A program made the translations under genes and the position numbers. 64,000 nt of DNA, from assembly GCF_001486505.1 (NCBI RefSeq), contig NZ_LN909059.1, positions 94,768 through 158,767 of the forward strand, in the 5' to 3' direction. Positions 31,919 through 41,535 of the stretch are shown here, in pieces (the stretch's first letter is position 1; every line of letters starts with the position of its first letter). The DNA is from Paenibacillus rubinfantis. GTDB taxonomy: Bacteria > Bacillota > Bacilli > Paenibacillales > Paenibacillaceae. The notes beneath the pieces were generated by a model. That model made no database searches and was not told where the DNA came from. It worked only from the letters and a program-made list of their open reading frames with translations.

Positions 31919-32827
31919 ATGGAATATCATGTGTCACCGTTGATTAAAACGGAGGACCAACCGACGCTTCAGCCAAAACCTGTGTGGGACGATCCTTATG
32001 CCTACATTACGGGTATGGATCCGCTGACACGCCACGAGTTTTACTACATCGAAGAGAAAATTAAGCAAGGTTGGATCACCGACAGAGACATTGAACTCGT
32101 TCGATTTTTATTTGTTCATCGGTGGGTAACTCTACCGCAAATCCAGCGCCTTTTCTTCCCAGACGCGGAACGGGAAGAGACGGCGAAGAAGAGGGTTCGT
32201 AAACTGCTCAAGCACGGATTGATTCGCAGGATTCAATGGAAAAGCTACTCGAATCCGAACGAAAATCGGCAGAGCTATTATGAACTCGGCGCGAGCGGAG
32301 CGGACATTCTGAAATTTCGATACGGCGTATTCTTGGGGCACCGCGATCCGAGAGCGACGCGTCCCACGACAATGCTATACCGTATGAAGTATGTCGTTAC
32401 AAACGAGCTTTATATTCAGCTCCGCGATAACTTTGACATGACGCACTTCGAATTTCATCCCATTCTAAGCTTAAAAGAAGAGCAACAAATCCCGACTGCT
32501 CGATACATTCTCCGGACGCCCAAAGGAAAGGCACTCACGTTCTATTTGGTCGTTCACCGAGAAGATGAGAAGTGGATGAAGACTCTTCGTTACCAGGCGC
32601 AGTTCTATAAGCAATACCTGGGCAGTGTAGAGCGGGATGCAATTCTTGTCTTTCTCGTTTCAACCGAGGATAAGGCACGTCTTGCAAACAAAATATTGCT
32701 CCAGGAAGGGGCTGCGCAGTCGTCGTGGTTCATTACAGACGAGGATTTATATAATCCCGATATGAGCCTCAAGACGAGCTTTTTTACTTACGAGAATGAC
32801 AATAGACGGTATTACGACCTGAATTGA
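31919..32827 (+). CDS. Second replication-relaxation-like protein
   Basis: 302 residues. A winged-helix start (ITDRDIELVRFLFVHRWVTLPQIQRLFF, RVRKLLKHGLIRRIQW, YYELGASGADIL) resembles the 22803 product and Replic_Relax proteins. The C-terminal domain (FYLVVHREDEKWMKTLRYQA, DAILVFLVSTEDKARL) has the alpha/beta layout of the family, but the D...E-x-D nuclease residues are not obvious, so it may be a non-catalytic DNA-binding paralogue. It is the last gene before the Tad-like operon. Confidence 0.6.
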   Translation: MEYHVSPLIKTEDQPTLQPKPVWDDPYAYITGMDPLTRHEFYYIEEKIKQGWITDRDIELVRFLFVHRWVTLPQIQRLFFPDAEREETAKKRVRKLLKHGLIRRIQWKSYSNPNENRQSYYELGASGADILKFRYGVFLGHRDPRATRPTTMLYRMKYVVTNELYIQLRDNFDMTHFEFHPILSLKEEQQIPTARYILRTPKGKALTFYLVVHREDEKWMKTLRYQAQFYKQYLGSVERDAILVFLVSTEDKARLANKILLQEGAAQSSWFITDEDLYNPDMSLKTSFFTYENDNRRYYDLN

Positions 32828-32847
32828 CGGGTTGGTTTCAGTTGATT

Positions 32848-32879
32848 CTTGTATATTAACTAATATATTGATATGCAAG
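32848..32879. promoter_or_regulatory. AT-rich operator upstream of the Tad-like operon
   Basis: CTTGTATATTAACTAATATA continues as TTGATATGCAAG. This is the clearest copy: its ends (CTTGTATAT and ATATGCAAG) form an inverted repeat. It ends about 15 bases before the GGGGGG of the CpaE-like gene. Confidence 0.65.
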
Positions 32880-32905
32880 AATTAAAGGAGACAAGGGGGG
32901 CAAAT

Positions 32906-34288
32906 ATGAATCGTATATTTTTGGCCACCCCGGATAGGGACGAAGCAGAATGGTTTGCGGATGAACTTAATGATAGCGGACGCATCGTAAGGACGATCGA
33001 TTCCCTCGATTTCTTTGTTCCACAGTGGGAATCCGTAGAAGCGAACGTCGTGATTTTCATGGAGAGCATCATTCAATCCGAGGAATCATTCCAACGTTTG
33101 ATCACGAAAATCCGGGATGATCGTCCGGGCGTTGCCATTATGTTGGTGTATCACCGAGACGAAGACGACTTCATCAGAACATTACTCGATGACGGGATAA
33201 CCTGTCTAAATTATATGGATTTGGAGCCTGGGATCGTCGAAGTCAGAATGCTTGGGGCACTCGGGGTCGCTGCACCGGTTCATATTCGTCAACCCGAAAG
33301 TAATGGTGAAGGTGAGAAGAATGAACAAGTGTACGAGGATGATTGGCGGGCGACGGATAGCGAAGTAGTGGAAGCGGCCGTTGAGACGGTAGTCGACGAC
33401 CATCAAAACGAAGAAGAGCATTCATCGGAACGGGCGGCATTTAATCTCGGGGAAAGGGCAAGGGAGTTCGGGAGGCATATCTCTGCGACGAGCATTAAGC
33501 TATTCTCCAAGATCGAGGAGAAGAAGAAACAAATTACGGAAAGCAAAAAGCAGGCGGCAATAGATACGATACGCACGGAAGATTACGATTTCGAACCGGT
33601 CACCAAAGGTAACAACAGAAGGAAGAAGGATCGGTTTGTAGGGGGAACAGCGGTAATTGCGGTTACCGGAGTTAATCAGGGAGTTGGCTGCACGCATACA
33701 GCCATAATGATCGCCAATTATCTGGCGAGGGATAATTACCCGGTGCTTCTTATTGAAGCGAATGATTCCAACGACTTTGTTGAAATTGAGGCTGCATACG
33801 AGGGCGTTGTAAATCCATCAACACTTAAAAATCCAACATTTACGATTCACGGTGTCAGATACCTTAAAGCAGTAAAAGAACTCAATCTGTATCAGCATCT
33901 TTCCGGTAATTACGCTTTTATCATCTTGGATTTAGGTTCGTATTCGACGACGGACTGGTATGAAGAGTTTCTGCGAGCCAATATTTCTATCGTCGTTGGC
34001 TCGGGGAGCGATTGGAAGCAGAAAGATATCCTGCGGTTTTTCCGGGAACAAATTCATCTTGATCAGAGCAGGTGGAAGTTGTGCGTTCCAATGGCTACGA
34101 AACAGACGATTGGAGATATAAGGAAAAGTCTGCCGAAGCGGAAGATTCACGCGCTGCCTTATCAACCGGATCCATACAAAGCAGATAAAGCACTGAATGC
34201 CGTCTTGGAGGACGTGCTAAGGCTTCATCAACACCAAAGATTGTCGGTTCTCAAGAAAAAGATGCAGGCGTACTTCCATGATAACTAA
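32906..34288 (+). CDS. CpaE/TadZ-like protein with degenerate P-loop
   Basis: 460 residues from ATG 32906; the longer frame starts inside the operator. A receiver-like N-domain (MNRIFLATPDRDEAEWFADEL, VVIFMESI) and a charged linker precede a MinD-like domain from about residue 245 (VIAVTGVNQGVGCTHTAIMIANYLA). The Walker A lacks the catalytic Lys: N-Q-G-V-G-C-T-H replaces K-G-G-x-G-K-T. The arrangement matches CpaE/TadZ, which positions Tad pili in the cell. First gene of the operon. Confidence 0.72.
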   Translation: MNRIFLATPDRDEAEWFADELNDSGRIVRTIDSLDFFVPQWESVEANVVIFMESIIQSEESFQRLITKIRDDRPGVAIMLVYHRDEDDFIRTLLDDGITCLNYMDLEPGIVEVRMLGALGVAAPVHIRQPESNGEGEKNEQVYEDDWRATDSEVVEAAVETVVDDHQNEEEHSSERAAFNLGERAREFGRHISATSIKLFSKIEEKKKQITESKKQAAIDTIRTEDYDFEPVTKGNNRRKKDRFVGGTAVIAVTGVNQGVGCTHTAIMIANYLARDNYPVLLIEANDSNDFVEIEAAYEGVVNPSTLKNPTFTIHGVRYLKAVKELNLYQHLSGNYAFIILDLGSYSTTDWYEEFLRANISIVVGSGSDWKQKDILRFFREQIHLDQSRWKLCVPMATKQTIGDIRKSLPKRKIHALPYQPDPYKADKALNAVLEDVLRLHQHQRLSVLKKKMQAYFHDN

Positions 34289-34303
34289 GGAAAGAGAGGG
34301 AGA

Positions 34304-35446
34304 ATGGTGTCCTCCATAAGACAACGCACGAAGCACTTAATTTATGCGGGAGTAACCGGCGTTCTTGTCAGCTCGCTTCTGTTCGCCTCGCTTGGTCTGT
34401 ATGGCTATCAGCAATTGGGCAAGCAGCAGGATGTCATCGTCGAACAATACGAAGCAAAGCTGCGCGAGGCGGAAGAATTCAAGAGAGAGCAAATGAAACA
34501 AAAAGCGAAGGTACTACTCGCTTCGCAGGATATTAAAGCCGGCGAAACTTTAACTGCCGAAATGTTTACGGTTGGTGAACTCCCGGCAGAGAATGTTCCT
34601 GACAATATTATTTCTGACGTTAATGAAGTGGTCGGGAAAGTCACAAAAATCGAGATCAGCAAGAACGGCACCGTTATCCCTACCATGCTTTACGAAGAGG
34701 GCAGAACACCGAGGGATATGCGGGCCGCCGAATACACGATCATCTCGCTTCCAAGCAAGCTGCAGAAGGATGACTACATCGACGTCCGGATTAACTTCCC
34801 GACGGGTCAAGATTATACGGTGCTGGGAAAAAAACGGGTGCAAGACTTGGCCGCCGGCACAGTATGGTTGGATGTGAATGAACAGGAGATTCTCACCATG
34901 TCGAGCGCAACGGTGGACGCGTACCTTAACGACGGGAAGATTTACGCCCTCGTTTATAAGGATCCGCAAATGCAGGACGCGCCTGTCGTCAATTACCCTG
35001 TAAATCTCAAAGTGCTTGACCTCATGCTCGAAAACCCGAATCTAATACGAAACGCGAAACAGACGTTGAGCAGAAATGCAAGGACGTTGCTGGAGAACGA
35101 TATCAAGGAAATGTCTGCTGAGGAACGGCAAAAAGTCACCACAGGCCGGGCGGCGGAAGTTTCGCCAATCACAAGTGGCGTAGACGGATCGGACGCGGCA
35201 TCTGAATCGGCTTCGACAACGCAGCATTCCCAGCCGCTTCTATCGCCAAACGGAATTACGCCTGGTAATTCGCAACAACAACCAAGCACGGGTACGTCGC
35301 AGAGCGGAAACACGCCGGCAGGGAACACGACGGTCCCGCTCCCGCCCGCAGATGCGGCGCCGGCAACGAGTGAGAGTTCTACAACAACGCAGCAGAAAGA
35401 AGAGGCAATTTATCAAGAATCGATCGACGGGGCAATACAGCCATAA
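34304..35446 (+). CDS. CpaB/RcpC-like SAF-domain protein
   Basis: 380 residues. One N-terminal helix (LIYAGVTGVLVSSLLFASLGLYGY), a coiled coil, then a SAF domain (VLLASQDIKAGETLTAEMFT, VVGKVTKIEISKNGTVIP), the usual order for CpaB/RcpC. In Tad systems CpaB lies outside the membrane and helps assemble the pilus. The C-terminal 100 residues are Ser/Thr/Gln/Pro-rich and low complexity, likely a wall-spanning linker. It follows the CpaE-like gene by 15 bases. Confidence 0.75.
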   Translation: MVSSIRQRTKHLIYAGVTGVLVSSLLFASLGLYGYQQLGKQQDVIVEQYEAKLREAEEFKREQMKQKAKVLLASQDIKAGETLTAEMFTVGELPAENVPDNIISDVNEVVGKVTKIEISKNGTVIPTMLYEEGRTPRDMRAAEYTIISLPSKLQKDDYIDVRINFPTGQDYTVLGKKRVQDLAAGTVWLDVNEQEILTMSSATVDAYLNDGKIYALVYKDPQMQDAPVVNYPVNLKVLDLMLENPNLIRNAKQTLSRNARTLLENDIKEMSAEERQKVTTGRAAEVSPITSGVDGSDAASESASTTQHSQPLLSPNGITPGNSQQQPSTGTSQSGNTPAGNTTVPLPPADAAPATSESSTTTQQKEEAIYQESIDGAIQP

Positions 35447-35464
35447 GTAAAGGGGGTGCATAGC

Positions 35465-36157
35465 ATGAAGCATCTATTGTTTCTAGGATCGGTTGATAAA
35501 TCCGATTTCGTGATGTATCTATGCAAAATGCTCACCGCGGCGGGGAGTAAGGTTCTTCTCAACGACGCGACAAAAAATCATTGGTCCACGTTCTACCTGA
35601 GTTCGATGGACAATGATCTGATGGAATTCGAGGGATTCGATGTCTATCGGAACGAAAAGTCGTTTGCGCATCTCGTTTCGGGTCAGGTCGCAACCGGCTA
35701 CGACTTCATCGTAACGGATACGGACCGAGAAGACCACGTTACATTCGAACAATTCCGTTTGGCGGACAAACGATTTCTTGTTACGACATACGAACGGTCA
35801 GTTTTGATGATGAACCAGCAAATAATCAAGCGCATCTATTCTACTGTGGAAAAACCGAATCAGCTTGAAGTCGAACGGATCATCCTATCCGCGGTCGAAA
35901 GTAACAGCATCGACGAGGAGTACATGAACCTGTTATTCGAGGATATCCTCATCATTTGGCCGGACGAGTCCATTGAAATTCCGGTGGACGAGGTAGACCA
36001 TGCAATCAAAGTTGAGAATCAGCACAATCATCGGCTGCTTCTAAAAAGACTGTCTCGTCGTTACCGGTCGGCTTTGACTGGCATCTGCCAAGAAGTGACG
36101 GAGACCGACCGCCGAACGATGAAGACTGTCTGGAAAACTGCTTTAAGGAGGGCTTGA
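35465..36157 (+). CDS. MinD/ParA-like protein lacking a P-loop
   Basis: 230 residues from ATG 35465 (AAAGGGGG upstream; the GTG at 35456 overlaps it). KHLLFLGSVDKSDFVMYL occupies the P-loop position but has no glycine-rich loop. Later strands (YDFIVTDTDREDHVTF, FLVTTYERS) follow the MinD-like order. It is probably a non-ATPase partner of the next gene. Not assigned to a named family. Confidence 0.55.
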   Translation: MKHLLFLGSVDKSDFVMYLCKMLTAAGSKVLLNDATKNHWSTFYLSSMDNDLMEFEGFDVYRNEKSFAHLVSGQVATGYDFIVTDTDREDHVTFEQFRLADKRFLVTTYERSVLMMNQQIIKRIYSTVEKPNQLEVERIILSAVESNSIDEEYMNLLFEDILIIWPDESIEIPVDEVDHAIKVENQHNHRLLLKRLSRRYRSALTGICQEVTETDRRTMKTVWKTALRRA

Positions 36158-36158
36158 T

Positions 36159-36989
36159 ATGCCGCAAATTGCATTTTGGGGGCCCCTTCACGGACAAGTC
36201 GGCACCACAAGCAACACGATTGCCGCGGCCGCTACTTTAGGCACGGTAACGACGCTGAAAACCTTGATTTCGCATACGCATTGGGCGCATTCAACGCTGG
36301 AGCGGGCGTTTCTAAAGAACGTTTCCCTCTTCGACAGCAACTTCATCAATTTTACGGACGTCGGCCTGGACGCCTTGGCACGTTTCGCAAAAAGCCGGAA
36401 GTTGGAACCGGATATGGTGAAGGATTATACCCATCCGATCATTAAGGACCGGCTCGATCTTCTGTACGGCACCACTAAGAGCGACGAAACCGTTGGCGAG
36501 CTCATTCACGTCATCAATGACATTCTTACCAATGCAAGCAGATATTACGACCTAACCCTTGTTGACGTAAATAGCGGAGCGTTTAATTCGCTTACAAGAG
36601 CGGTCGTTCAAAATTCCGATTTGGTCGTGATCTGCTTGAATCAGAACAACTCTATATTGGAGCGGTATTTTGGGGGCGAGTGGGATGATTTCTTAGGCGA
36701 CAAGCCGCGCCTTCTGGTGCTCGGGCAGTACGACAGAGACGTTCACAATACCTACTCCAATATATCGCGGAAGTTCAAGTATAAGGCACCGATCTATACG
36801 GTTCCACGGTGCGCCGCGTTTTTGAACGCATATAACGAAAGCGCGATAATGGAGTTCTTCATGCGCAATCGGCATGTGACGAAGCGGGACGAAAACTACT
36901 TTTTCTTTGAGGAAGTGCGCCGGCTCGCGCAAGGAATCTGCAATCAAGGCGGTATCAACTGGAAGATGTACAGCGAACGGGGGGCATGA
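36159..36989 (+). CDS. MinD/CpaE-like protein with deviant P-loop
   Basis: 276 residues. The N-terminus IAFWGPLHGQVGTTSNTIAAAATLG is a MinD-type P-loop in which the lysine before the T-T is replaced (G-x-x-G-Q-V-G-T-T). LTLVDVNSGAF and DLVVICLNQNN match the DxxG and following strands of the fold. It lies between the P-loop-less paralogue and the secretion ATPase, so it probably takes part in positioning or regulating the machine. AAGGAGGG upstream. Confidence 0.62.
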   Translation: MPQIAFWGPLHGQVGTTSNTIAAAATLGTVTTLKTLISHTHWAHSTLERAFLKNVSLFDSNFINFTDVGLDALARFAKSRKLEPDMVKDYTHPIIKDRLDLLYGTTKSDETVGELIHVINDILTNASRYYDLTLVDVNSGAFNSLTRAVVQNSDLVVICLNQNNSILERYFGGEWDDFLGDKPRLLVLGQYDRDVHNTYSNISRKFKYKAPIYTVPRCAAFLNAYNESAIMEFFMRNRHVTKRDENYFFFEEVRRLAQGICNQGGINWKMYSERGA

Positions 36990-36995
36990 TCTAAC

Positions 36996-38900
36996 GTGAA
37001 TGTCCCAATGCTCATCAACTACGTCTTTATCGCATTTATCGTATTGAGCTCGACTGCGCTGCTTTTTCTTCGATTTGCGGCAAAGAAGGACGAGCCTGAC
37101 AAGACGGAGGAAATCGACGAAAAGAAGTTCAGTATCGAATCGATTACCGAATATGTCAAAAACACCCTCAACGAAATCACAAATAGCAATTTGTACGATC
37201 TTGGATTGTCGGAAGAAGAGTTCCGCCGTAGGGCGCGGAAGAGGGCGGAACTGAAACGCGCATTGAAAGAATGTTCGCTCGGTGATATCCACAATAAAGC
37301 CTATGTGAAAGCCTTCATCTATGACCTTCTTCGGCAGACTTACGGATTTAACGAACAGAATATTAACTATGTTATCCATTTTGAAGAGTCGCCGCGGCTG
37401 AGCAGCCAAGACAAGTTCGAGATTCTGCTACACGTATTGCAGAAGAAGCATAAGTACAATGCGCTCGACTACATGTTCAAGAAATATCAGCTGGACGAAC
37501 TGAAGACCGTGACTGAAGGCGAAGAGAGCCCTTCGTATATCGTTACGGCCGACGAAATCGACCATGTGTACCGGAAAGAAGTCAAAGGGCTGACGTTTGA
37601 AGACAAGCTCTGGATCATCGTCCAACGGGTTTACCAGCAATATAAAGGCTTCGGAGTGATCGACGAGATCAGGGACATGAATATCGACGGTGTGTCCGGC
37701 GGCGTCAGCGGCATACCCGCTTCCAGCGTTTACTTCGGGGAGGATGGCGATATCTATACCGAACAAATGAGCAAGGTCACCATTCCGAAGGATTATGATA
37801 GCGTTTGGGTTTTCTATAAGGGAAAGTCAGTTCACCTGTCGTTCCTGTCCTTCGGCTCCGAGTTGGAGTTGAAGCGGGTTTGCCAGAACATCTATAAATT
37901 CAATAACCCTGGCCAGTTAACGGAGGTTAACGGCTACAAGGTAAACGAGATGAAAGACGGCTCCCGCGTCGTGGTCGTTCGACCAAACATGGCGGAAACG
38001 TGGGCTTTTTTCGTCCGGAAATTTGATATCCCGAATGCAAGCCTTGAAATTTTGATCGATGACGCGAAATTCGGGAATGCGTCCATGGTAAGAAAACTCC
38101 TCATCTACTTGATGAAGGGTTGCCGGGTGACTGCCTTTACCGGGGCGCAGGGATCGGGCAAAACAACGCTCATGATGGCAGTCGTGAAGTACATTGCCGC
38201 AACGCTCCCGCTTCGGATTCAGGAGATGGCCTTCGAATTGCACCTCCGGAAGATTTATCCGTGGCGGAACATTCTCTCCTTTAGGGAGACCGATACTGTG
38301 AGCGGGCAAGAAGGACTGGACCTGCAAAAGAAGACAGACGGTTCGGTCAATATTCTTGGCGAAGTCGCGACGGATCCGGTTGCAGCTTGGATGATCCAAA
38401 TGGCGCAGGTGGCGAGTCTGTTCACAATCTTCTCGCACCACGCCAAAACATTCCCCGATCTCGTCGAGGCTCTGCGCAATTCGCTGCTGAAAGAACGGAT
38501 CTTCTCAGACGAAAAGATTGCCGAACTTCAGGTCGTTCGGGTTATTAACTTTGACGTTCACTTGGTCAGGGATTACGACGGGAAACGATACATTGAGCGT
38601 ATTACCGAATGTATTCCATTGGCGCGAGATGAAGAGTATCCGACGGATTTTACCGAAGCAAAAAGTTTCAAGGAGATATTCAGACTCTTCGCCATGACGA
38701 TGGCCGAATACTTCAGACGGCGAACCGACCGGAAGACATACGAGTACCGCGATATCATCCGTTACGTGGACGGAAATTATGTGTGGGTCAATGACCTTTC
38801 CGAGCACAACCGGGAAGAAATGAAGAAGCATATGTCTGCTACGGATCGACGGGAGTTCGAGGAGTTCCTTGCCTCTCATGCTAAGGGGGATGCGGCATGA
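36996..38900 (+). CDS. TadA/CpaF-type secretion ATPase
   Basis: 634 residues. It opens with a membrane helix (LINYVFIAFIVLSSTALLFLRF), unusual for TadA. A long N-domain leads to Walker A GAQGSGKTTLMMAV (about 381-394), an Asp-box-like segment FRETDT, a Walker B-like SVNILGEVATDPVAAWMIQ and a His-box-like FTIFSHHAKTFPDLVEALRN. It should power assembly of the pilin-like subunits below. The GTG start is 13 bases from GGGGGG, and codon 5 (ATG) is an alternative. Confidence 0.85.
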   Translation: MNVPMLINYVFIAFIVLSSTALLFLRFAAKKDEPDKTEEIDEKKFSIESITEYVKNTLNEITNSNLYDLGLSEEEFRRRARKRAELKRALKECSLGDIHNKAYVKAFIYDLLRQTYGFNEQNINYVIHFEESPRLSSQDKFEILLHVLQKKHKYNALDYMFKKYQLDELKTVTEGEESPSYIVTADEIDHVYRKEVKGLTFEDKLWIIVQRVYQQYKGFGVIDEIRDMNIDGVSGGVSGIPASSVYFGEDGDIYTEQMSKVTIPKDYDSVWVFYKGKSVHLSFLSFGSELELKRVCQNIYKFNNPGQLTEVNGYKVNEMKDGSRVVVVRPNMAETWAFFVRKFDIPNASLEILIDDAKFGNASMVRKLLIYLMKGCRVTAFTGAQGSGKTTLMMAVVKYIAATLPLRIQEMAFELHLRKIYPWRNILSFRETDTVSGQEGLDLQKKTDGSVNILGEVATDPVAAWMIQMAQVASLFTIFSHHAKTFPDLVEALRNSLLKERIFSDEKIAELQVVRVINFDVHLVRDYDGKRYIERITECIPLARDEEYPTDFTEAKSFKEIFRLFAMTMAEYFRRRTDRKTYEYRDIIRYVDGNYVWVNDLSEHNREEMKKHMSATDRREFEEFLASHAKGDAA

Positions 38901-40969
38901 TTCAAATTGCAGCTATTGTCTTACTGCTGACCCTCCTTGGAGCGCTCGTCCTTTACGTTATGGCTAAACGGGCAGAGAGGAAAGAGGAGTCGGCCGTCGG
39001 GCCGGTCTTAGCGACCCGGGCGGAGCTAACACCAATGAAAAAAGGGCGTCAATATTGGAATAACGTCCTCCAGCAGTCGTACATCCGTGCCGTGCGACTT
39101 CCGTTCCTGCAAGGGTACGTCATGAAAATCCGAAAGCGCTTGTCCACCTTACAATCATACGATGAATACACGATGAGAAGGGAGACTATGCGAATCACCT
39201 TCCTCGCACTGGGCGGGCTCGGGATCGGTACGATAGTGCTCATCCTCTTGACGCGGGACTGGACGTATTTCTTCTTCATCGTCATAACAGCGTTGATCAT
39301 CAACGGCTCCCTCATTGACGTCTTCGTCAACCGTGTGGAGGACCGGCTGCTTTACCAACAGACCGAATCCATGGCTGATATTCGTCACTATTTTCATCAA
39401 CATGGCATGGTGGACGAAGCGATTTATGAGGCGGCCGAGATTGCTCCCTACGAGATTTCGTTGCATCTAAAAAAGATTCACGAAATCCTGACGTCCAATA
39501 ATCCGCAGGAGCAGCTCGACGCTTACTATGAGGTCGCACCAAACCGCTACCTGAAGATATTCGCCGGAATTTCCTATCTGGTGAAAGAGTATGGTGACCG
39601 GGTGCTTGAAAAGGGCTCTATGTTCCTCAACTCGCTGAACCGGTTGAAAAACGATATCTTCACCGAGATTCTGCGGAGAAAGAAATTGAGCTACAAGCTG
39701 AAAGGTCTCTCGGCTATGGCGGTCATTCCCATTTTTTTTATTAAACCGATTGAGAACTGGGCATCCAATTACTTCCCGCTACTGGCGGATTACTATGTAA
39801 GCAAAATCGGATTTTTAACGAAAGTCCTAATCTTCCTGGTCGTCCTTGTTAGTTACACCTTACTACGGAAGATGCAAGAGAATGACGATATCCGATACGT
39901 CGCCCAAATATCCAAGCATAGATGGAAGAAAGCTCTCTATCAAAAAGCGTACGTCAAGTGGATCGTTGACCGCTTCGTTCCTGCGAAAAACACGAAGGAC
40001 TTTTTCAAAATGACGAAGCTGCTCAAGGACACCAATTCTACCTTGACGGTGGAATGGTTCACGATGAACCGTTTGATATATTTCATCCTGGCCACCATCA
40101 CAGCATTATCCATTTTTATCTATCAGCATTCCGCCGAAATCAATCGAACGCTCAACGCCAACATGACCCCGCTTACGATGTTTGGCAAGCCGACCGCGGA
40201 GGAGGCGCTTGCTATTGAGCAGACGAACGATTTCGATCGTGAAGTCATTAAGCAGTTGAAGGGGGTGACAGCGAATTTATCCGACAGAATTGCCGCGATC
40301 GTAAACGAGGCGTCCGACGGGGATGCAGACCCATCCGAGATCACCGCAGCGGTAGCCCGGATCGCAGCAAAAGTTGACGCGATCAACTCCGAATATCTGA
40401 AGTGGTGGGAGGTAGTGATAAGCCTTGCGGCCGGATTTACAGCTTATTTCGCGCCGCTTTGGATTTTGAATTTCCAGCGACGGCTACGCGAAATGGAAAT
40501 GAAGCTCGAAGTGGATCAGATGCACACGATCATCGCGATGCTTTCTGAAAATGAACGAGCTTCGGTAGAAATGACCCTTGAATGGATGGAACGGTACGCC
40601 ATCATTTTCAAGCAACCGTTAAAAACGTGCTTATTGAACTACGAGTCCGGCGCCTATGCAGCGCTTGAAGAACTCAAAATTGATGCACCGTTTACGCCGT
40701 TCGTGCGGACAGTCGAACGCCTTCAAAACGCACTTGAGAGAGTACCGCTGAAGGAGGCATTCGATGATCTGGAAACCGACCGGAATTTCTACCAAGAGGA
40801 ACGCAAGCAGGAGAACGAAAAGACAATCGACGGCAAGAGCAGCTGGGGGAACATCCTTGGATTCGCCCCAATGATGTCAATCGTTATGCTCTATCTTGTA
40901 GTACCATTCATAGTCACAAGCGTTATGAACATGAACACCTATTACAAACAGATTCAAATGATTAGTTAA
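38897..40969 (+). CDS. TadB/TadC-like membrane platform, double length
   Basis: 690 residues with about eight helices in two sets. One N-terminal helix is followed by a pair near 98-140, a pair near 275-320, one near 390, one near 500 and one at the C-terminus (GNILGFAPMMSIVMLYLVVPFI). Soluble segments DYYEVAPNRYLKIFAG and SENERASVEMTLEWMERYAII resemble T2SSF/TadB/TadC cytoplasmic domains. TadB and TadC are normally separate genes; here they seem fused. It overlaps the ATPase gene as ATGA. Inner-membrane platform role inferred. Confidence 0.72.
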   Translation: MIQIAAIVLLLTLLGALVLYVMAKRAERKEESAVGPVLATRAELTPMKKGRQYWNNVLQQSYIRAVRLPFLQGYVMKIRKRLSTLQSYDEYTMRRETMRITFLALGGLGIGTIVLILLTRDWTYFFFIVITALIINGSLIDVFVNRVEDRLLYQQTESMADIRHYFHQHGMVDEAIYEAAEIAPYEISLHLKKIHEILTSNNPQEQLDAYYEVAPNRYLKIFAGISYLVKEYGDRVLEKGSMFLNSLNRLKNDIFTEILRRKKLSYKLKGLSAMAVIPIFFIKPIENWASNYFPLLADYYVSKIGFLTKVLIFLVVLVSYTLLRKMQENDDIRYVAQISKHRWKKALYQKAYVKWIVDRFVPAKNTKDFFKMTKLLKDTNSTLTVEWFTMNRLIYFILATITALSIFIYQHSAEINRTLNANMTPLTMFGKPTAEEALAIEQTNDFDREVIKQLKGVTANLSDRIAAIVNEASDGDADPSEITAAVARIAAKVDAINSEYLKWWEVVISLAAGFTAYFAPLWILNFQRRLREMEMKLEVDQMHTIIAMLSENERASVEMTLEWMERYAIIFKQPLKTCLLNYESGAYAALEELKIDAPFTPFVRTVERLQNALERVPLKEAFDDLETDRNFYQEERKQENEKTIDGKSSWGNILGFAPMMSIVMLYLVVPFIVTSVMNMNTYYKQIQMIS

Positions 40970-40986
40970 AAGGAGATGGACAGAAC

Positions 40987-41478
40987 ATGCCAGGACAAAG
41001 CTCCTCGGAAGGATTGAAATTTGGTGCTAATCTGTTTCTTACGGTCGCATTCATCACCCTTTGCGTAATGGTCTTCTTAATCGCGCAGGACGGCTCCAAG
41101 TCCGCAACGGCCAAGTTCTCCGGCTTGAACACGGAGCTGTCCCAATCGGAATTCGTCGTATATCAAGGCTCCACCGTGTCCGGCAGCCAAGTATTGAACG
41201 CGATCCGGAAATACACAGGGGAAAATAAAGAGTTCGGGGTATCCGTGAAAACGGGAAAAGCACCGACGCCCGTATGGTATGGCCGAACGGTTAACAATAC
41301 GGTAGCTGCCGGGACGGCCGGATACGGCTCTGTAATGGGACCCGGGACGGGAAACCTTGTCAATGCGCAAGCTGAGACGCACAACGATTATGTAAACCCC
41401 AACGGAACGTTTACGTCTAATATCATCAAAGACGAGAACAACATGGTCCGTGGGATCGTCTTCGTGCAAACCAACTAA
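40987..41478 (+). CDS. Pilin-like protein 1 (candidate major subunit)
   Basis: 163 residues. A short hydrophilic start is followed by one helix (GANLFLTVAFITLCVMVFLI) and an extracellular part with VVYQGSTVSGSQVLNAIRKY, then a Gly/Thr/Asn-rich region. The VSGSQVLNAI block is shared with the next gene (VTGAQVLQSI). The layout is pilin-like, but a classical G-F/L-x-x-x-E prepilin site is not obvious. A stable hairpin follows, as seen behind abundant subunits. Strong AAAAGGAG. Confidence 0.62.
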   Translation: MPGQSSSEGLKFGANLFLTVAFITLCVMVFLIAQDGSKSATAKFSGLNTELSQSEFVVYQGSTVSGSQVLNAIRKYTGENKEFGVSVKTGKAPTPVWYGRTVNNTVAAGTAGYGSVMGPGTGNLVNAQAETHNDYVNPNGTFTSNIIKDENNMVRGIVFVQTN

Positions 41479-41488
41479 TCCGAACATG

Positions 41489-41517
41489 GATGTGCCTCTC
41501 TTTGAGAGGGGCACATC
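41489..41517 (+). promoter_or_regulatory. Intercistronic hairpin after pilin-like gene 1
   Basis: GATGTGCC-TCTC pairs with GAGA-GGGGCACATC around a TTT loop (12 bp with a 2-base bulge). It is not followed by a T-run, so it is more likely an mRNA-stabilising or processing element that raises expression of the upstream gene relative to the rest of the operon. Confidence 0.5.
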
Positions 41518-41535
41518 ACCCACACGGGGGATACC

